A stretch of DNA of 57,234 bases from Thiopseudomonas sp. (GCA_023228985.1 JALOAC010000017.1:1-57234), one strand, 5' to 3'. Counted from the stretch's first letter, positions 24,827 to 35,389 are shown. Numbers and translations are program-made. Notes: generated by a model from the sequence alone, not told the origin.

Positions 24827-26599
24827 TTATTGATTTTCACTGCGCGGCGTTACACGTAACACCTCGGCTACCGTGGTGAGCCCAGCTGCTACTTTTTGCG
24901 CACCTGACAAACGCAAACTGCTCATACCATCACGATAGGCTTGATTTTTTAAGCGCGTAATATCCGTATGCTCAGTAATCAGCTGTTTGGTTGAATCATT
25001 CAACAGCATAATCTCATACACGCCAGCTCGTCCGCGATAACCGGTATCCCTGCACTCCAAACAGCCAACCGCTTGGTAGGTTGTTTTAGGCTTGGCAGAA
25101 TTCCAAGGTTTGGTTAGCTCATTCCATTCACTCTCGGAAATCTCAGTCGTTTCTTTGCAATGTGGGCACAGGGTGCGCACCAAGCGTTGCGCCATCACGC
25201 CCAACAAGGAGGCACGCAACAAATAATACGGCACGCCTAACTCAAGTAGCCGGCTGATCGCACTGGGTGCATCATTGGTATGCAACGTAGAGAGCACTAG
25301 GTGTCCGGTTAAAGCGGCCTGAATCGCCATTTCTGCTGTTTCTAGATCGCGAATTTCACCAATCATGATGATGTCTGGATCTTGGCGCATCAGCGCGCGC
25401 ACACCACTGGAAAAGGTTAAATCGATATTATGCTGCACCTGCATTTGGTTAAACGCTGGCTCAATCATTTCGATGGGATCTTCAATGGTGCAAACGTTTA
25501 CCTGCTCGGTGGCTAGCTGCTTAAGCGTGGTGTAGAGCGTGGTGGTTTTACCCGATCCCGTAGGGCCCGTCACTAGAATAATGCCATTGGGTTGCGCGGT
25601 CATACTGTGCCAGCGGGTTAAATCCTCTGCAGAGAAACCCAGCTGGTCAAAGCTTTTCATCAACACTTCGGGATCAAAGATGCGCATCACCAGCTTTTCA
25701 CCAAAGGCTGTGGGTAGTGTAGATAAACGCAGCTCCACTTCATTGTTATCTGGTGTTGAGGTTTTTATACGCCCGTCTTGGGGTTTACGTTTTTCCGCAA
25801 CATTCATTCTACCCAGAGTTTTTAAACGGCTAATAACTGCCATGGTGACCTGGGCAGGAAACTGATAGACATTGTGCAACACACCATCAATACGAAAGCG
25901 CACCGTACCCTGCTCACGTCTTGGTTCGATATGGATATCACTGGCGCGCTGCTGGAAGGCATACTGAAACAACCAATCCACAATATTGACGATATGTGCA
26001 TCATTGGCATCAGGTTCTTGCTCGCTGCTGCCGATCTTTAACAGCTGTTCAAAGTTGCCAATGGCAGAGCTGCTGTACTCATTATGACTGGCTCCTGATA
26101 CGGAGTGTGCTAAGCGATAAAACTCGGTCGTGAAACGCTGGATTTCGGCTGGATTAACCACCACACGCTTGATCACACGGCGCGCCACATGGGCTAAGTT
26201 TGTTTCCCAATCACTAACAAAGGGTTGCGCGCTAGCAATGGTCAGGGTTTCAGCGTCCACCGCCACGGCAAGAATTTTATGGCGTTGCGCAAAGGCGTAG
26301 GACATAACTGCCGTGATCGCTGGCACATCGATTTTTAACGGATCGATACGCAAATAAGGCTGCCCTGCCCACTGCGCTAACCACTGGCTGAGGGTTTCCA
26401 AGTCCAGCTTTTTACCCACGCGCGCCAAGTCATCAAACTGCTGCAGCGCGATATACTCCAACGGATGCAGGCTCTGCTTGCCGGTAAATGCGCCCCGACC
26501 GATCAAGCACTGATCGGCGGTTGCTTGGTCAATACGCTTAGTTTTTACGAGCTCTTGCAGAATATCTGCAAGCCCCAACACTCGCTCATGTGCGGCCAT
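24827..26599 (-). CDS. GspE/PilB-family secretion ATPase (stand-alone)
   Basis: The protein is 590 aa. It has an N-terminal MshEN-like region (~60-170), then the secretion ATPase core with Walker A GPTGSGKTTTLYTTLKQ, Asp box, Walker B (PDIIMIGEIRDLETAEMAIQAALTGH), His box and a tetracysteine zinc site (CPHCKE ... CLECRDTGYRGR). Such ATPases drive type IV pilus extension or type II secretion. No pilin, platform or secretin gene is nearby, so its machine is unknown. Confidence 0.9.
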   Translation of the reverse strand: MAAHERVLGLADILQELVKTKRIDQATADQCLIGRGAFTGKQSLHPLEYIALQQFDDLARVGKKLDLETLSQWLAQWAGQPYLRIDPLKIDVPAITAVMSYAFAQRHKILAVAVDAETLTIASAQPFVSDWETNLAHVARRVIKRVVVNPAEIQRFTTEFYRLAHSVSGASHNEYSSSAIGNFEQLLKIGSSEQEPDANDAHIVNIVDWLFQYAFQQRASDIHIEPRREQGTVRFRIDGVLHNVYQFPAQVTMAVISRLKTLGRMNVAEKRKPQDGRIKTSTPDNNEVELRLSTLPTAFGEKLVMRIFDPEVLMKSFDQLGFSAEDLTRWHSMTAQPNGIILVTGPTGSGKTTTLYTTLKQLATEQVNVCTIEDPIEMIEPAFNQMQVQHNIDLTFSSGVRALMRQDPDIIMIGEIRDLETAEMAIQAALTGHLVLSTLHTNDAPSAISRLLELGVPYYLLRASLLGVMAQRLVRTLCPHCKETTEISESEWNELTKPWNSAKPKTTYQAVGCLECRDTGYRGRAGVYEIMLLNDSTKQLITEHTDITRLKNQAYRDGMSSLRLSGAQKVAAGLTTVAEVLRVTPRSENQ

Positions 26600-26660
26600 A
26601 ATTCATCTCTGCTTGCGTTGTTTCTAGGGTTACTCTGAAAACTGTTGTTTCAGAGGTTCC

Positions 26661-28013
26661 TTAGCTATTCATTATTTGCCTACAGGCCACATTCTGCCAC
26701 AAGCTAGCCGCTTGCTGACGTAACGCCTGCTCATCTTGCTGCAAAATAGCCTGCTGTAATTTGCGCGCACTGCCGAGCATAGCGTCCAACTGTGCAATAT
26801 CGAGTACATGACGGGCATGTTCCAACCAAAAAACAACACGCTCTACCCGTGGCAATTGTTCGATCAAAAGCTGTGGCTGCTGTACATAATCAGAGAGCGG
26901 TATGCTGCTTAATTCTTCGCGTAAAAACCGCACCAACCAACGCGCCAAGGGTGCCTGGGCTTGACGTTGAGCACGCTCGTTGCGTTGCTTTTGCCACGTC
27001 TGTTGATGTAACCATAACGCCAAATGCAAAGAAAACTGTCCCCAGCGAACTTGCGCTAGCTCTTGCGCAAACTGCTCTACCGCTTGCTGGCGGGTGTCCT
27101 CTTGCTCGGCTGCTTGATAAACAGGCATCCAGCTGGTTAAGAGCTCATCAAGCATCTGTCTTAATTCGTTACTGCTTTTGCGTGGCACAATTTGTCCCAG
27201 ACTGGTCAACAGCGCGCGCAGTTGCACAAGGCTGTAAATCCACTGTTCCAGCAATTTCCACTGTGCGCTATGGCGATACTGTTCCGCTAGGCGCTGGCTA
27301 CTGGATAGCAGCTGCATGGCCAGATGGTAGGTGGTGACATCCATCGTGTTGTCTGCGGTTAACTCTGCCATCGGCACCTGCAGCTCAAAGCTGCCCGGCT
27401 GCAATAAACGATAACCACGCTCAGCCTTGCTAATATCACAGGGCATCAGGGCAAATTCATTCGCCAACTCAAGCGCCAACTGTAATAAAGCCTCTGGCTG
27501 ACCTTGGCGCAGCTCCAGCTCTAACTCGCAAATTTCTTCTGTTTGCTCTGAAGTGCGTACAACGCCTAAATCCAGCGCCAGCTCTACCCGGGTTTCTTCA
27601 CCCTCATGCTGCCAGCACAGCTCAACCAACTCGCGGGTAAAATCCGTATGGAAAATGCCGGTTAAAGTCTGTTTATCCAATTCTTTAAGGGGTTGCGGCC
27701 AACAGTCATCGGTCAGCAGTTCCACATCCAGAGTGTTTTCTGTCAGGTACCAATCCCACTCATTACGCTCAGACAGTCCAGCTACGCTGGCACCTTTGGT
27801 CTTTAAGGTTTGGATAAATTGCTCACCATCTTGGCGAATACGCAACGCTACTTGGGCTCCGGCTAAAGAAAAATCTGCCGTATCAAAATAACAATTGAGC
27901 AAATTACGCTGCTGCCACGGCTGACAACGGCGTGACTCTATAAGGCTGCTATTACGCAGTGCTGCTAGCGTTTCAGCGCTTACTCTTAGTTTTATTTCAG
28001 TTTCTTTAGCCAT
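26661..28013 (-). CDS. ygiF: CYTH-CHAD inorganic triphosphatase
   Basis: The protein is 450 aa. The N-terminal CYTH domain starts ETEIKLRV (the ExExK metal/phosphate tunnel signature) and spans about 1-205. The C-terminal CHAD domain is helical and His/Arg-rich. The E. coli homologue hydrolyses inorganic tripolyphosphate. It is divergent from the DUF47-pitA pair, the arrangement seen in Pseudomonas, which ties it to phosphate metabolism. Confidence 0.88.
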   Translation of the reverse strand: MAKETEIKLRVSAETLAALRNSSLIESRRCQPWQQRNLLNCYFDTADFSLAGAQVALRIRQDGEQFIQTLKTKGASVAGLSERNEWDWYLTENTLDVELLTDDCWPQPLKELDKQTLTGIFHTDFTRELVELCWQHEGEETRVELALDLGVVRTSEQTEEICELELELRQGQPEALLQLALELANEFALMPCDISKAERGYRLLQPGSFELQVPMAELTADNTMDVTTYHLAMQLLSSSQRLAEQYRHSAQWKLLEQWIYSLVQLRALLTSLGQIVPRKSSNELRQMLDELLTSWMPVYQAAEQEDTRQQAVEQFAQELAQVRWGQFSLHLALWLHQQTWQKQRNERAQRQAQAPLARWLVRFLREELSSIPLSDYVQQPQLLIEQLPRVERVVFWLEHARHVLDIAQLDAMLGSARKLQQAILQQDEQALRQQAASLWQNVACRQIMNS

Positions 28014-28126
28014 GCTTTATTGTTCACCTTCGCTGACAAATTTAATTCCAATTTTATACAACCCTAGTTTAACCTGCTCTAGCACCGTATAATTACAACC
28101 CTCATTGATTTTCGAGCGCTTTTGCA

Positions 28127-28804
28127 ATGTCGATTAATCCTTTCGTTAGTTTATTTGGTCGCTCACCTATTGGCCCTATGCAAGAGCATATCGCCAAAGC
28201 CTACGAGTGTGCAGCCAAGCTGGTTCCTTTTTTTCAAGCTGTAATGGCAGAAGATTGGGAGCGTGTTGAGCAGGTGCAGCAGGAAATGGTGCGCCTAGAA
28301 AAAGAAGCCGACAAGCTAAAACGCGATGTGCGTATCCACCTACCAAAAAGCTTATTCTTGCCTGTGCCACGTTCTGACTTGCTTGAACTGCTCAGTGTAC
28401 AGGACAAGGTAGCCAACCGCGCTAAAGATATTGCCGGCCTGATGCTAGGTCGTCAAATGTCCATTCCGCAACAATTACAACCCATCATCATGCCCTACGT
28501 ACAGCGGACTGTAGATGCTTGCGAGCAGGCTCTTACCGCCATGAACGAGCTTGATGAAATTCTAGAAACAGGCTTTGGTAATCGTGAGGTCGCTAGAGTG
28601 ACCGCGATGATCGAAGAGCTTGAAGATATCGAACACGATACTGACCGGATGCAAATCGAGGTTCGTAGAAATCTGTATAAAATCGAAAAAGAGCTTCCAC
28701 CCGTGGATGTGATTTTTCTCTATACCATAATCGAGTGGATCGGTGACGTCGCCGACCGTGCTGAACGAGTCGGCAATCGATTAGAGCAACTACTAGCTCG
28801 CTAA
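28127..28804 (+). CDS. DUF47 / PhoU-like phosphate transport regulator
   Basis: The protein is 225 aa and helical, with PhoU-like repeats: MVRLEKEADKLKRDVRIHL and ELEDIEHDTDRMQIEVRRNLY contain conserved acidic/Asp metal-binding positions. Proteins of this family (often called Pit accessory proteins) are encoded next to PitA and modulate low-affinity phosphate uptake. pitA follows after 36 bp. Confidence 0.88.
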   Translation: MSINPFVSLFGRSPIGPMQEHIAKAYECAAKLVPFFQAVMAEDWERVEQVQQEMVRLEKEADKLKRDVRIHLPKSLFLPVPRSDLLELLSVQDKVANRAKDIAGLMLGRQMSIPQQLQPIIMPYVQRTVDACEQALTAMNELDEILETGFGNREVARVTAMIEELEDIEHDTDRMQIEVRRNLYKIEKELPPVDVIFLYTIIEWIGDVADRAERVGNRLEQLLAR

Positions 28805-28840
28805 TTTATTAGCGTCATTCAAGAGTTTGCGGATTATCTT

Positions 28841-30106
28841 ATGTCAGTCCTCACCGATTACGGCTTCATACTTTTAGTATTGGCCTGTATTTTTGGTTTC
28901 TTCATGGCTTGGGGCGTTGGTGCGAATGATGTCGCTAACGCCATGGGCACCTCAGTTGGCTCACGCGCTTTAACCATCAAACAAGCTATTGTCGTAGCGA
29001 TGGTGTTTGAATTTTGCGGTGCTTATTTCGCTGGTGGCGAAGTCACCGACACCATCAAAAACGGCATTGTTAATACAGACAGCATGACACCAGACCTCTT
29101 AGTATTGGGGATGATGTCGTCACTGCTGGCCGCCGGTACTTGGCTGCTGATTGCCACCACCAAAGGCTGGCCGGTTTCTACCACGCATACCATTATCGGC
29201 GCCGTAATTGGTTTCGCTGCTATTGGCGTATCGGTTGACTCTGTTCACTGGTCTGAAATTCTACCCATTACCGCCAGCTGGGTCGTTACGCCCTTCTTGT
29301 CTGGCAGTCTGGCTTTCTGTTTGTTTATCAGCGTACAAAAACTCATCACTAACACGGACGACCCCTTTACCAACGCCAAACGTTTTGTACCTGTGTACAT
29401 GTTTGTCACTGGCTTTATGGTCGCTTTGATGACGCTCAGCAAAGGCTTGAAGCACGTTGGCCTTTCTTTAAGTAACGAGCACAGTCTACTGCTAGCTATT
29501 TTGGTCGGCTTGCTGGTGATGGGGCTTGGTATCTTGCTGTTGCGCCGGGTGAAATTGCCAGAAAACCCAACGCGTAATGATTACTACGTCAGCGTAGAGA
29601 AAACCTTTGCCACACTGATGATCTTCACCGCCTGTTCTATGGCTTTTGCTCACGGCGCTAACGATGTCGCCAATGCTGTGGGCCCTCTAGCGGCCATTGC
29701 AGGTGTCATCCAAAGCGAAGGCATGGCTGAATTAACCAGCAAATCAGCTGTACCGGCTTGGGTATTACTCTTAGGCGCCTTGGGTATCGTGATTGGTTTG
29801 GCCACCTACGGCTATAAAGTCATTGCTACCGTGGGCCGCGGAATCACTGAGCTGACACCCAGTCGTGGTTTTGCTGCCGAGCTGGCTACCGCTTCAACGG
29901 TGGTAGGTGCGTCGGCTATTGGTTTACCCGTCTCCACTACTCACACTCTGGTCGGTGCCGTTTTGGGTATTGGCTTAGCACGCGGTATAGGTGCGCTGAA
30001 CCTGAAAGTGATTGTATCTATTTTCACCTCTTGGGCCATTACACTACCCGCAGGCGCTGTCCTGTCCATTATTTTCTTTAGCATTCTCAAACTTATATTT
30101 TTATAA
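28841..30106 (+). CDS. pitA: Low-affinity inorganic phosphate transporter
   Basis: The protein is 421 aa with about ten membrane spans and the two inverted PHO4 signature repeats, GANDVANAMGTSVGSRAL and GANDVANAVGPLAAI. GWPVSTTHTIIGAVIG and GLPVSTTHTLVGAVLG form a second repeated pair. It carries metal-phosphate with protons across the inner membrane. It forms an operon with the DUF47 gene. Confidence 0.95.
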   Translation: MSVLTDYGFILLVLACIFGFFMAWGVGANDVANAMGTSVGSRALTIKQAIVVAMVFEFCGAYFAGGEVTDTIKNGIVNTDSMTPDLLVLGMMSSLLAAGTWLLIATTKGWPVSTTHTIIGAVIGFAAIGVSVDSVHWSEILPITASWVVTPFLSGSLAFCLFISVQKLITNTDDPFTNAKRFVPVYMFVTGFMVALMTLSKGLKHVGLSLSNEHSLLLAILVGLLVMGLGILLLRRVKLPENPTRNDYYVSVEKTFATLMIFTACSMAFAHGANDVANAVGPLAAIAGVIQSEGMAELTSKSAVPAWVLLLGALGIVIGLATYGYKVIATVGRGITELTPSRGFAAELATASTVVGASAIGLPVSTTHTLVGAVLGIGLARGIGALNLKVIVSIFTSWAITLPAGAVLSIIFFSILKLIFL

Positions 30107-30267
30107 GGTCTCAACAGCCACAGCCCAGTTACAGCAACAAGATGGGCTGCGTCGTGCTACTAAAATCTCTCACATGGATGTGTAGGCTAATAAGCACAAA
30201 GGCTTACTCGTTTTTACATTCCTGTTATATTGGCGATCACTGTATCCCAACCGTTTAAGGCTGCTTT

Positions 30268-31566
30268 ATGCACGACTATGTCAGCTGGCTACGCCACTCC
30301 TCACCCTATATCAATGCCCACCGCGAGCGCACCTTTGTCATCATGCTACCCGGTGAAGGCATAGCACACGCAAACTTTACCCATATTCTGCACGACATAG
30401 TGTTGCTGCACAGCTTGGGTGTACGCATGGTTTTAGTTTATGGCGCACGCCCACAGATTGAGGCGCGCCTAAAGGCGACACAAATTGCATCCAACTACCA
30501 CCACGCATTGCGCATTACCGACGCGCGCACACTGGCCTGCGTGATTGATGCGGCTGGACAGTTACGTACTTATTTAGAAGCCCAGCTGTCTGTCAATATG
30601 GCCGCCTCACCGATGCAGGGCGCTAAATTAAAAGTGGTTAGCGGCAATTTTGTTGCGGCTAAACCTTGCGGTGTTATTGACGGTGTTGATTACCAGCATA
30701 CCGGTGAAGTGCGCCGTGTCGACGCTGAAGGCATACAGGCGTTACTGGAGCAGCGCAACATCGTGCTACTGCCCCACTTGGGCTATTCGCCCACCGGTGA
30801 AGTATTTAACCTTGCCTGTGAAGACGTAGCCACCCAAACCGCCATTAGCCTGAACGCCGACAAGCTTATTTTGTTTACAGCTGAGCAAGGCATACTGGAC
30901 GAACAACAGCAGCTAATCCGCGAACTCAAGTTAGAGCAAGCCATTGAACACGCCCAGCAATTTGCTAAGCAATCCAACGTTTCAGCGCTGCAGGCGGCCA
31001 TCTCTGCCTGCCAGCATGACGTGTCACGCAGCCACATTATCAGCTACCAGATTGACGGCGCGCTTTTGTCAGAACTGTTTACCCGTGATGGTTGCGGCAC
31101 TCTGGTTGATCAAGGCCATTTTGAGCAAGTGCGCCAAGCGGGTATTGAGGATATTGCCGGGTTAGCCGCACTGATTCGTCCACTTGAAGAACAGGGTGTG
31201 TTGGTCAGCCGCCCGCAGGATTTATTGGCACAGGAATACGCCAATTTTACCGTGATCGAACGTGACGGCCTGATTATCGCTTGTGCGGCTTTATACCCCT
31301 TTGTGGAAGAAAAAACTGCCGAGCTGGCTTGCTTAGCGGTACATCCCGACTACCGTCACGGCGGTCGTGGCGATACCCTGCTTGAGCACCTAGAAAACCA
31401 AGCTAAGCGTTTGAATTTAAACTCTTTATTTGTACTCACCACACGCACAGCGCACTGGTTTCAAGAACGCGGTTTTGAGCCATGCTCAATAGAGCAGTTA
31501 CCACAACAAAAAGCCGCCCTATATAACTACCAGCGTAACTCTAAAGTCTTTCGAAAAAGCATTTAA
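30268..31566 (+). CDS. argA: N-acetylglutamate synthase
   Basis: The protein is 432 aa. An amino-acid-kinase-like domain (~1-285, with VYGARPQIEARL and ILLPHLGYSPTGE-type blocks) is fused to a C-terminal GNAT acetyltransferase (~290-432, ELACLAVHPDYRHGGRGDTLLEHLE as the acetyl-CoA loop). It acetylates glutamate, the first step of arginine synthesis, and is normally feedback-inhibited by arginine through the kinase-like domain. Position next to the pit cluster matches Pseudomonas. Confidence 0.95.
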   Translation: MHDYVSWLRHSSPYINAHRERTFVIMLPGEGIAHANFTHILHDIVLLHSLGVRMVLVYGARPQIEARLKATQIASNYHHALRITDARTLACVIDAAGQLRTYLEAQLSVNMAASPMQGAKLKVVSGNFVAAKPCGVIDGVDYQHTGEVRRVDAEGIQALLEQRNIVLLPHLGYSPTGEVFNLACEDVATQTAISLNADKLILFTAEQGILDEQQQLIRELKLEQAIEHAQQFAKQSNVSALQAAISACQHDVSRSHIISYQIDGALLSELFTRDGCGTLVDQGHFEQVRQAGIEDIAGLAALIRPLEEQGVLVSRPQDLLAQEYANFTVIERDGLIIACAALYPFVEEKTAELACLAVHPDYRHGGRGDTLLEHLENQAKRLNLNSLFVLTTRTAHWFQERGFEPCSIEQLPQQKAALYNYQRNSKVFRKSI

Positions 31567-31764
31567 AGGTTTTATTCTGGTCGCTAGATAGGGTATAAAC
31601 TAAGCATGTGGTGATTTTTACTGCGCCTTGCGCGCTAAATTTTTCCACGCAATGCATAATTCCGTTCCCCTTGTAACCGAGCAAAGCTTGTTACGCCAGC
31701 CTAGGCAATCATTGATTGCACAGAGCTTTGAGTAACTTCTTAAGCTAACCTCAGGAGATAAAAC

Positions 31765-32739
31765 ATGTATAAAAATAAAACCCTCGCGGTGGCCTTCTCA
31801 GCGGCACTAGCAGGCATGACCTTAACGGGTGCTGCTCAGGCTAAAGAAAATTACGTCACCATCGGTACAGGCGGTCAAACCGGCGTTTACTATGTAGTCG
31901 GCCAATCCATTTGCCGCTTTGTTAACCGCGACACCAAAACCCATAACATCAAATGTAACGCACCGGCCAGCGGCGGCGGCGTAGCTAACGTCAATGGAAT
32001 TCGCAGTGGTGAATTTAACTTTGGCGTGATGCAGTCGGATCACCAATACAAGGCAATGGAAGGTTTAGCACCTTTTGCTGCTGAAGGTAAAATGGATGAC
32101 ATCCGCGCACTGTTCTCCGTACAGGGCGAAGTGTTCACCGTATTGGCGCGCCGTGATGCCAATATCACTAAACTCGACGACTTAAAAGGTAAGCGCGTTA
32201 ATATCGGTAACCCGGGCTCTGGTCAGCGCGACACGCTGGAAGAAATCATGGAGAAGAAAGGCTGGGAAAAGTCGGTTTTCTCATTGGCTGCTGAATTAAA
32301 GCCAGCTGAGCAAGCCAGCGCACTTAACGATAACAACATCGATGCAATGACGTATTTTGTAGGTCACCCTAACGGCTCTATCCAAGAAGCCACTACTACT
32401 GTTGACGCTGTTTTTGTTCCTATCGAAGGTCCTGAAATTGATGCGCTACTGGCAGAAAAAAGCTACTACACCAAGGCGCAAATCCCAGCTGGCATGTACA
32501 AAGGTAATGACAAACCAACGGCTTCTATCGGTGGTAAAGCGGTACTATCCACCAGCGCTAAAATTAGCCCAGATGTGGTTTATCAGGTAGTTAAGTCTGT
32601 GTTTGACAACCTTGACCGCTTCAAAAAAATCCACCCTGCATTCAATGACTTGGATGAGAAAGAAATGATTAAGGCGGGGCTTTCTGCCCCCCTACACGAA
32701 GGCGCTATTCGTTACTATAAAGAACGCGGCTGGATGTAA
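31765..32739 (+). CDS. TAXI-family TRAP transporter solute-binding protein
   Basis: The protein is 324 aa with a signal peptide ending GAAQAK. Family blocks are YVTIGTGGQTGVYYVVGQSICRFVNR, GEFNFGVMQSD, GKRVNIGNPGSGQRDTLEE and YFVGHPNGSIQEAT. TAXI proteins bind ligands such as glutamate or other organic acids for ion-driven import; the ligand here is not known. AGGAGA precedes the start. The fused permease gene follows. Confidence 0.92.
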   Translation: MYKNKTLAVAFSAALAGMTLTGAAQAKENYVTIGTGGQTGVYYVVGQSICRFVNRDTKTHNIKCNAPASGGGVANVNGIRSGEFNFGVMQSDHQYKAMEGLAPFAAEGKMDDIRALFSVQGEVFTVLARRDANITKLDDLKGKRVNIGNPGSGQRDTLEEIMEKKGWEKSVFSLAAELKPAEQASALNDNNIDAMTYFVGHPNGSIQEATTTVDAVFVPIEGPEIDALLAEKSYYTKAQIPAGMYKGNDKPTASIGGKAVLSTSAKISPDVVYQVVKSVFDNLDRFKKIHPAFNDLDEKEMIKAGLSAPLHEGAIRYYKERGWM

Positions 32740-32752
32740 TTCGTATAACCGG

Positions 32753-32782
32753 ACGGCTTCTTTAATTGATTAGAGAAGCCGT
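32753..32782 (+). other. Hairpin between TRAP binding protein and permease genes
   Basis: 9-bp stem ACGGCTTCT/AGAAGCCGT with a 12-nt loop, followed by a short T-rich stretch (TCTTTC). It lies between the two genes and probably keeps the binding-protein message above the permease message by partial termination or by blocking 3' decay. Confidence 0.65.
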
Positions 32783-32806
32783 TCTTTCATTTCCAAGGTG
32801 GTAAAC

Positions 32807-35386
32807 ATGTCTAGCACTGAGCATATTAGCGCAGAAGAATTAATTGCGCAGGAATCAGGCGCTCGCTCTCCCCAAGGCTTAATGAGCATTCTCATTGCAG
32901 CAATTGCCTTAAGTTGGTCTTTGTTTCAATTATGGATCGCCTCACCTTTGCCCTTTATTTTTAAATGGGCTGTGCTAAACGACACCGAAACACGTTCCAT
33001 CCATTTATCCTTTGCACTGCTGTTAGCTTTTTTGGCCTATCCGGCTTTTAAACGATCGCCTCGGCATTACATCCCCATCACCGACATCGCTCTGGCATTG
33101 CTAGCGTTGGCCAGTGCGGCCTATTTATTTGTTTTTTATCAACACCTTGCTTTACGTCCCGGCACTTTAACAACAGCCGACTTTGCGGTTGCTTGCTTGG
33201 GTATTCCTTTACTGCTTGAGGCTACTCGGCGCACCTTAGGTCCGCCCTTAGCTATTATTGCGCTGCTCTTTCTAATTTACAGCGTGGCTGGCCCCTATAT
33301 GCCTGACATGCTTGCCCACCGCGGTGTTAGCTTAAAAGCCTTAGCCAATCACCAGTGGATTACTACCGAAGGCGTGTTCGGTATCGCGCTGGGCGTATCT
33401 ACCAGTTTTGTGTTTTTGTTTGTTCTGTTTGGCGCACTATTAGAGCGCGCGGGTGCAGGCAACTACTTTATTCAGCTCGCCTTCAGCTTGTTGGGACATA
33501 TGCGTGGCGGACCAGCCAAGGCCGCCGTGGTAGCCTCAGCGCTAACCGGCATGATCTCAGGCTCATCCATTGCCAACGTCGTTACCACAGGTACTTTCAC
33601 CATTCCGATGATGAAAAAAGTGGGTTTTTCTGCAGAAAAAGCCGGTGCGGTTGAGGTGGCCTCCTCGGTTAACGGGCAAATCATGCCGCCGGTAATGGGC
33701 GCAGCCGCTTTTTTAATGGTCGAGTATGTCGGCATTTCTTACGTTGAGATTATCAAGCACGCTTTTTTACCGGCTGCGATTTCTTATATCGCCCTGTTGT
33801 ACATTGTGCACCTAGAAGCCTTAAAACTTGATATGCAGCCCATTGGCGTGGCCGAACACAAACCTTGGCTTAAGCGCCTGACCGGTTTTGCTTTTGGCGC
33901 CATGTTAATTTCCGGCTTATCTTTGGCTGTTTATTATGGCTTGGGCTGGCTCAAACCGGTGCTGGGCGACTATGCCTTGTTAGTTATTTGCACCCTGCTC
34001 AGCCTTTGCTATTTGGGCTTATTAAAAATTGCTGCCAACAATCCACCGCTACCATTAGAAGATCCCGACAAGCCTATAGAGTCCTTACCCAACACAAGAA
34101 TGGTGTTGTTATCCGGTCTGCACTTTATTTTGCCGGTCGTAGTACTGGTTTGGTGCCTGATGGTTGAGCGTCTGTCCCCCGGTTTATCAGCCTTCTGGGG
34201 CAGCGTGATGCTGATTGGTATTCTGCTTACTCAACGCCCTATTCTGTGCTGGATGCGTGGCAACCTCAGCGAAGTGAAAAACGCCACCCGCGATGGCGCT
34301 GTGGATCTGCGTGAAGGGCTGATTACCGGTGCGCGCAATATGATCGGCATTGGCATTGCCACAGCCACTGCGGGCGTTATTGTCGGTGCGGTATCGCAAA
34401 CCGGTGTGGGTCTGGTGCTGGCTGACTTGGTCGAGTTTTTGTCGATGGGTAATCTACTGCTAATGCTGATGCTCACTGCTGTGTTTAGTCTGATTTTGGG
34501 TATGGGGCTGCCAACCACTGCTAACTATATTGTGGTGTCCAGCTTGCTTGCGCCGGTCATTGTGGCGTTAGGGCAACAAAGCGGTTTAATTGTGCCTTTA
34601 ATCGCTGTGCATCTGTTTGTATTTTACTTTGGCATCATGGCCGACGTGACCCCGCCGGTGGGTTTGGCCTCCTTTGCCGCTGCGGCGGTTTCCAAAGGCA
34701 GTCCGATAAAAACCGGGGTGCAGGCGTTTTACTACAGCTTGCGGACTGCCGCGCTGCCGTTTCTGTTTATCTTTAACACCGATTTGCTACTGATTAATGT
34801 CGACTGGCTACACGGCATCATTATTTTCATCGTGGCGACCGGTGCGATGCTGATTTTTGCTGCCGGCACTCAGGGTTGGCTAGTGACGCGCAGTCGCTGG
34901 TACGAAAGTATTTTGCTGCTAGTGGTTGCCTTTACGCTATTCAGACCGGGTTTTTGGTTGGATATGGTGGATGACCCCTATCAGGATTTGAATCGCCAGA
35001 CCTTTGTTGAAAGCATCGGAGCGCTTAAACCCGACACCCAACTGCGCATGCGTATTAAGGGCGAGGATTACATCGGCAAAGAGAAAAGCTTTGTTGTGCT
35101 GCTCCCCGTTCCTAATGAGGGCGATGGCGAGCAACGCTTAGCTGAAATGGGCTTAGAGGTCATCTATGAGGGTGATAAGCTTATTATTGATAACGTCGCC
35201 TTTGCTAGCCCTGCCGCTAAAATCGGTCTTGAGTTTGACCAAGAAATCGTGAGTGCACGCATCCCCAGCGAAAGAGTCCCTAAAGAAGTGATGTGGCTAC
35301 CGGGACTGGCGTTATTTATGCTCATCTATTGGCTACAGCGCAGGCGCGCACCCCGCCTAAAAGTTGCTGAGGCCGTTACTCAATAA
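32807..35386 (+). CDS. TRAP transporter fused permease (4TM + 12TM) with C-terminal DUF3394-like domain
   Basis: About 859 aa. The N-terminal four-helix small subunit is fused to the large DctM-like transporter (SALTGMISGSSIANVVTTGTFTIPMMKKVGF and GLPTTANYIVVSSLLAPVI). The last ~190 residues form an extra soluble/TM region like DUF3394 of TAXI permeases. The ATG at 32807 sits behind AAGGTGG; a GTG three codons earlier overlaps that site and is not used here. It pairs with the TAXI binding protein. Confidence 0.92.
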   Translation: MSSTEHISAEELIAQESGARSPQGLMSILIAAIALSWSLFQLWIASPLPFIFKWAVLNDTETRSIHLSFALLLAFLAYPAFKRSPRHYIPITDIALALLALASAAYLFVFYQHLALRPGTLTTADFAVACLGIPLLLEATRRTLGPPLAIIALLFLIYSVAGPYMPDMLAHRGVSLKALANHQWITTEGVFGIALGVSTSFVFLFVLFGALLERAGAGNYFIQLAFSLLGHMRGGPAKAAVVASALTGMISGSSIANVVTTGTFTIPMMKKVGFSAEKAGAVEVASSVNGQIMPPVMGAAAFLMVEYVGISYVEIIKHAFLPAAISYIALLYIVHLEALKLDMQPIGVAEHKPWLKRLTGFAFGAMLISGLSLAVYYGLGWLKPVLGDYALLVICTLLSLCYLGLLKIAANNPPLPLEDPDKPIESLPNTRMVLLSGLHFILPVVVLVWCLMVERLSPGLSAFWGSVMLIGILLTQRPILCWMRGNLSEVKNATRDGAVDLREGLITGARNMIGIGIATATAGVIVGAVSQTGVGLVLADLVEFLSMGNLLLMLMLTAVFSLILGMGLPTTANYIVVSSLLAPVIVALGQQSGLIVPLIAVHLFVFYFGIMADVTPPVGLASFAAAAVSKGSPIKTGVQAFYYSLRTAALPFLFIFNTDLLLINVDWLHGIIIFIVATGAMLIFAAGTQGWLVTRSRWYESILLLVVAFTLFRPGFWLDMVDDPYQDLNRQTFVESIGALKPDTQLRMRIKGEDYIGKEKSFVVLLPVPNEGDGEQRLAEMGLEVIYEGDKLIIDNVAFASPAAKIGLEFDQEIVSARIPSERVPKEVMWLPGLALFMLIYWLQRRRAPRLKVAEAVTQ

Positions 35387-35389
35387 AGC

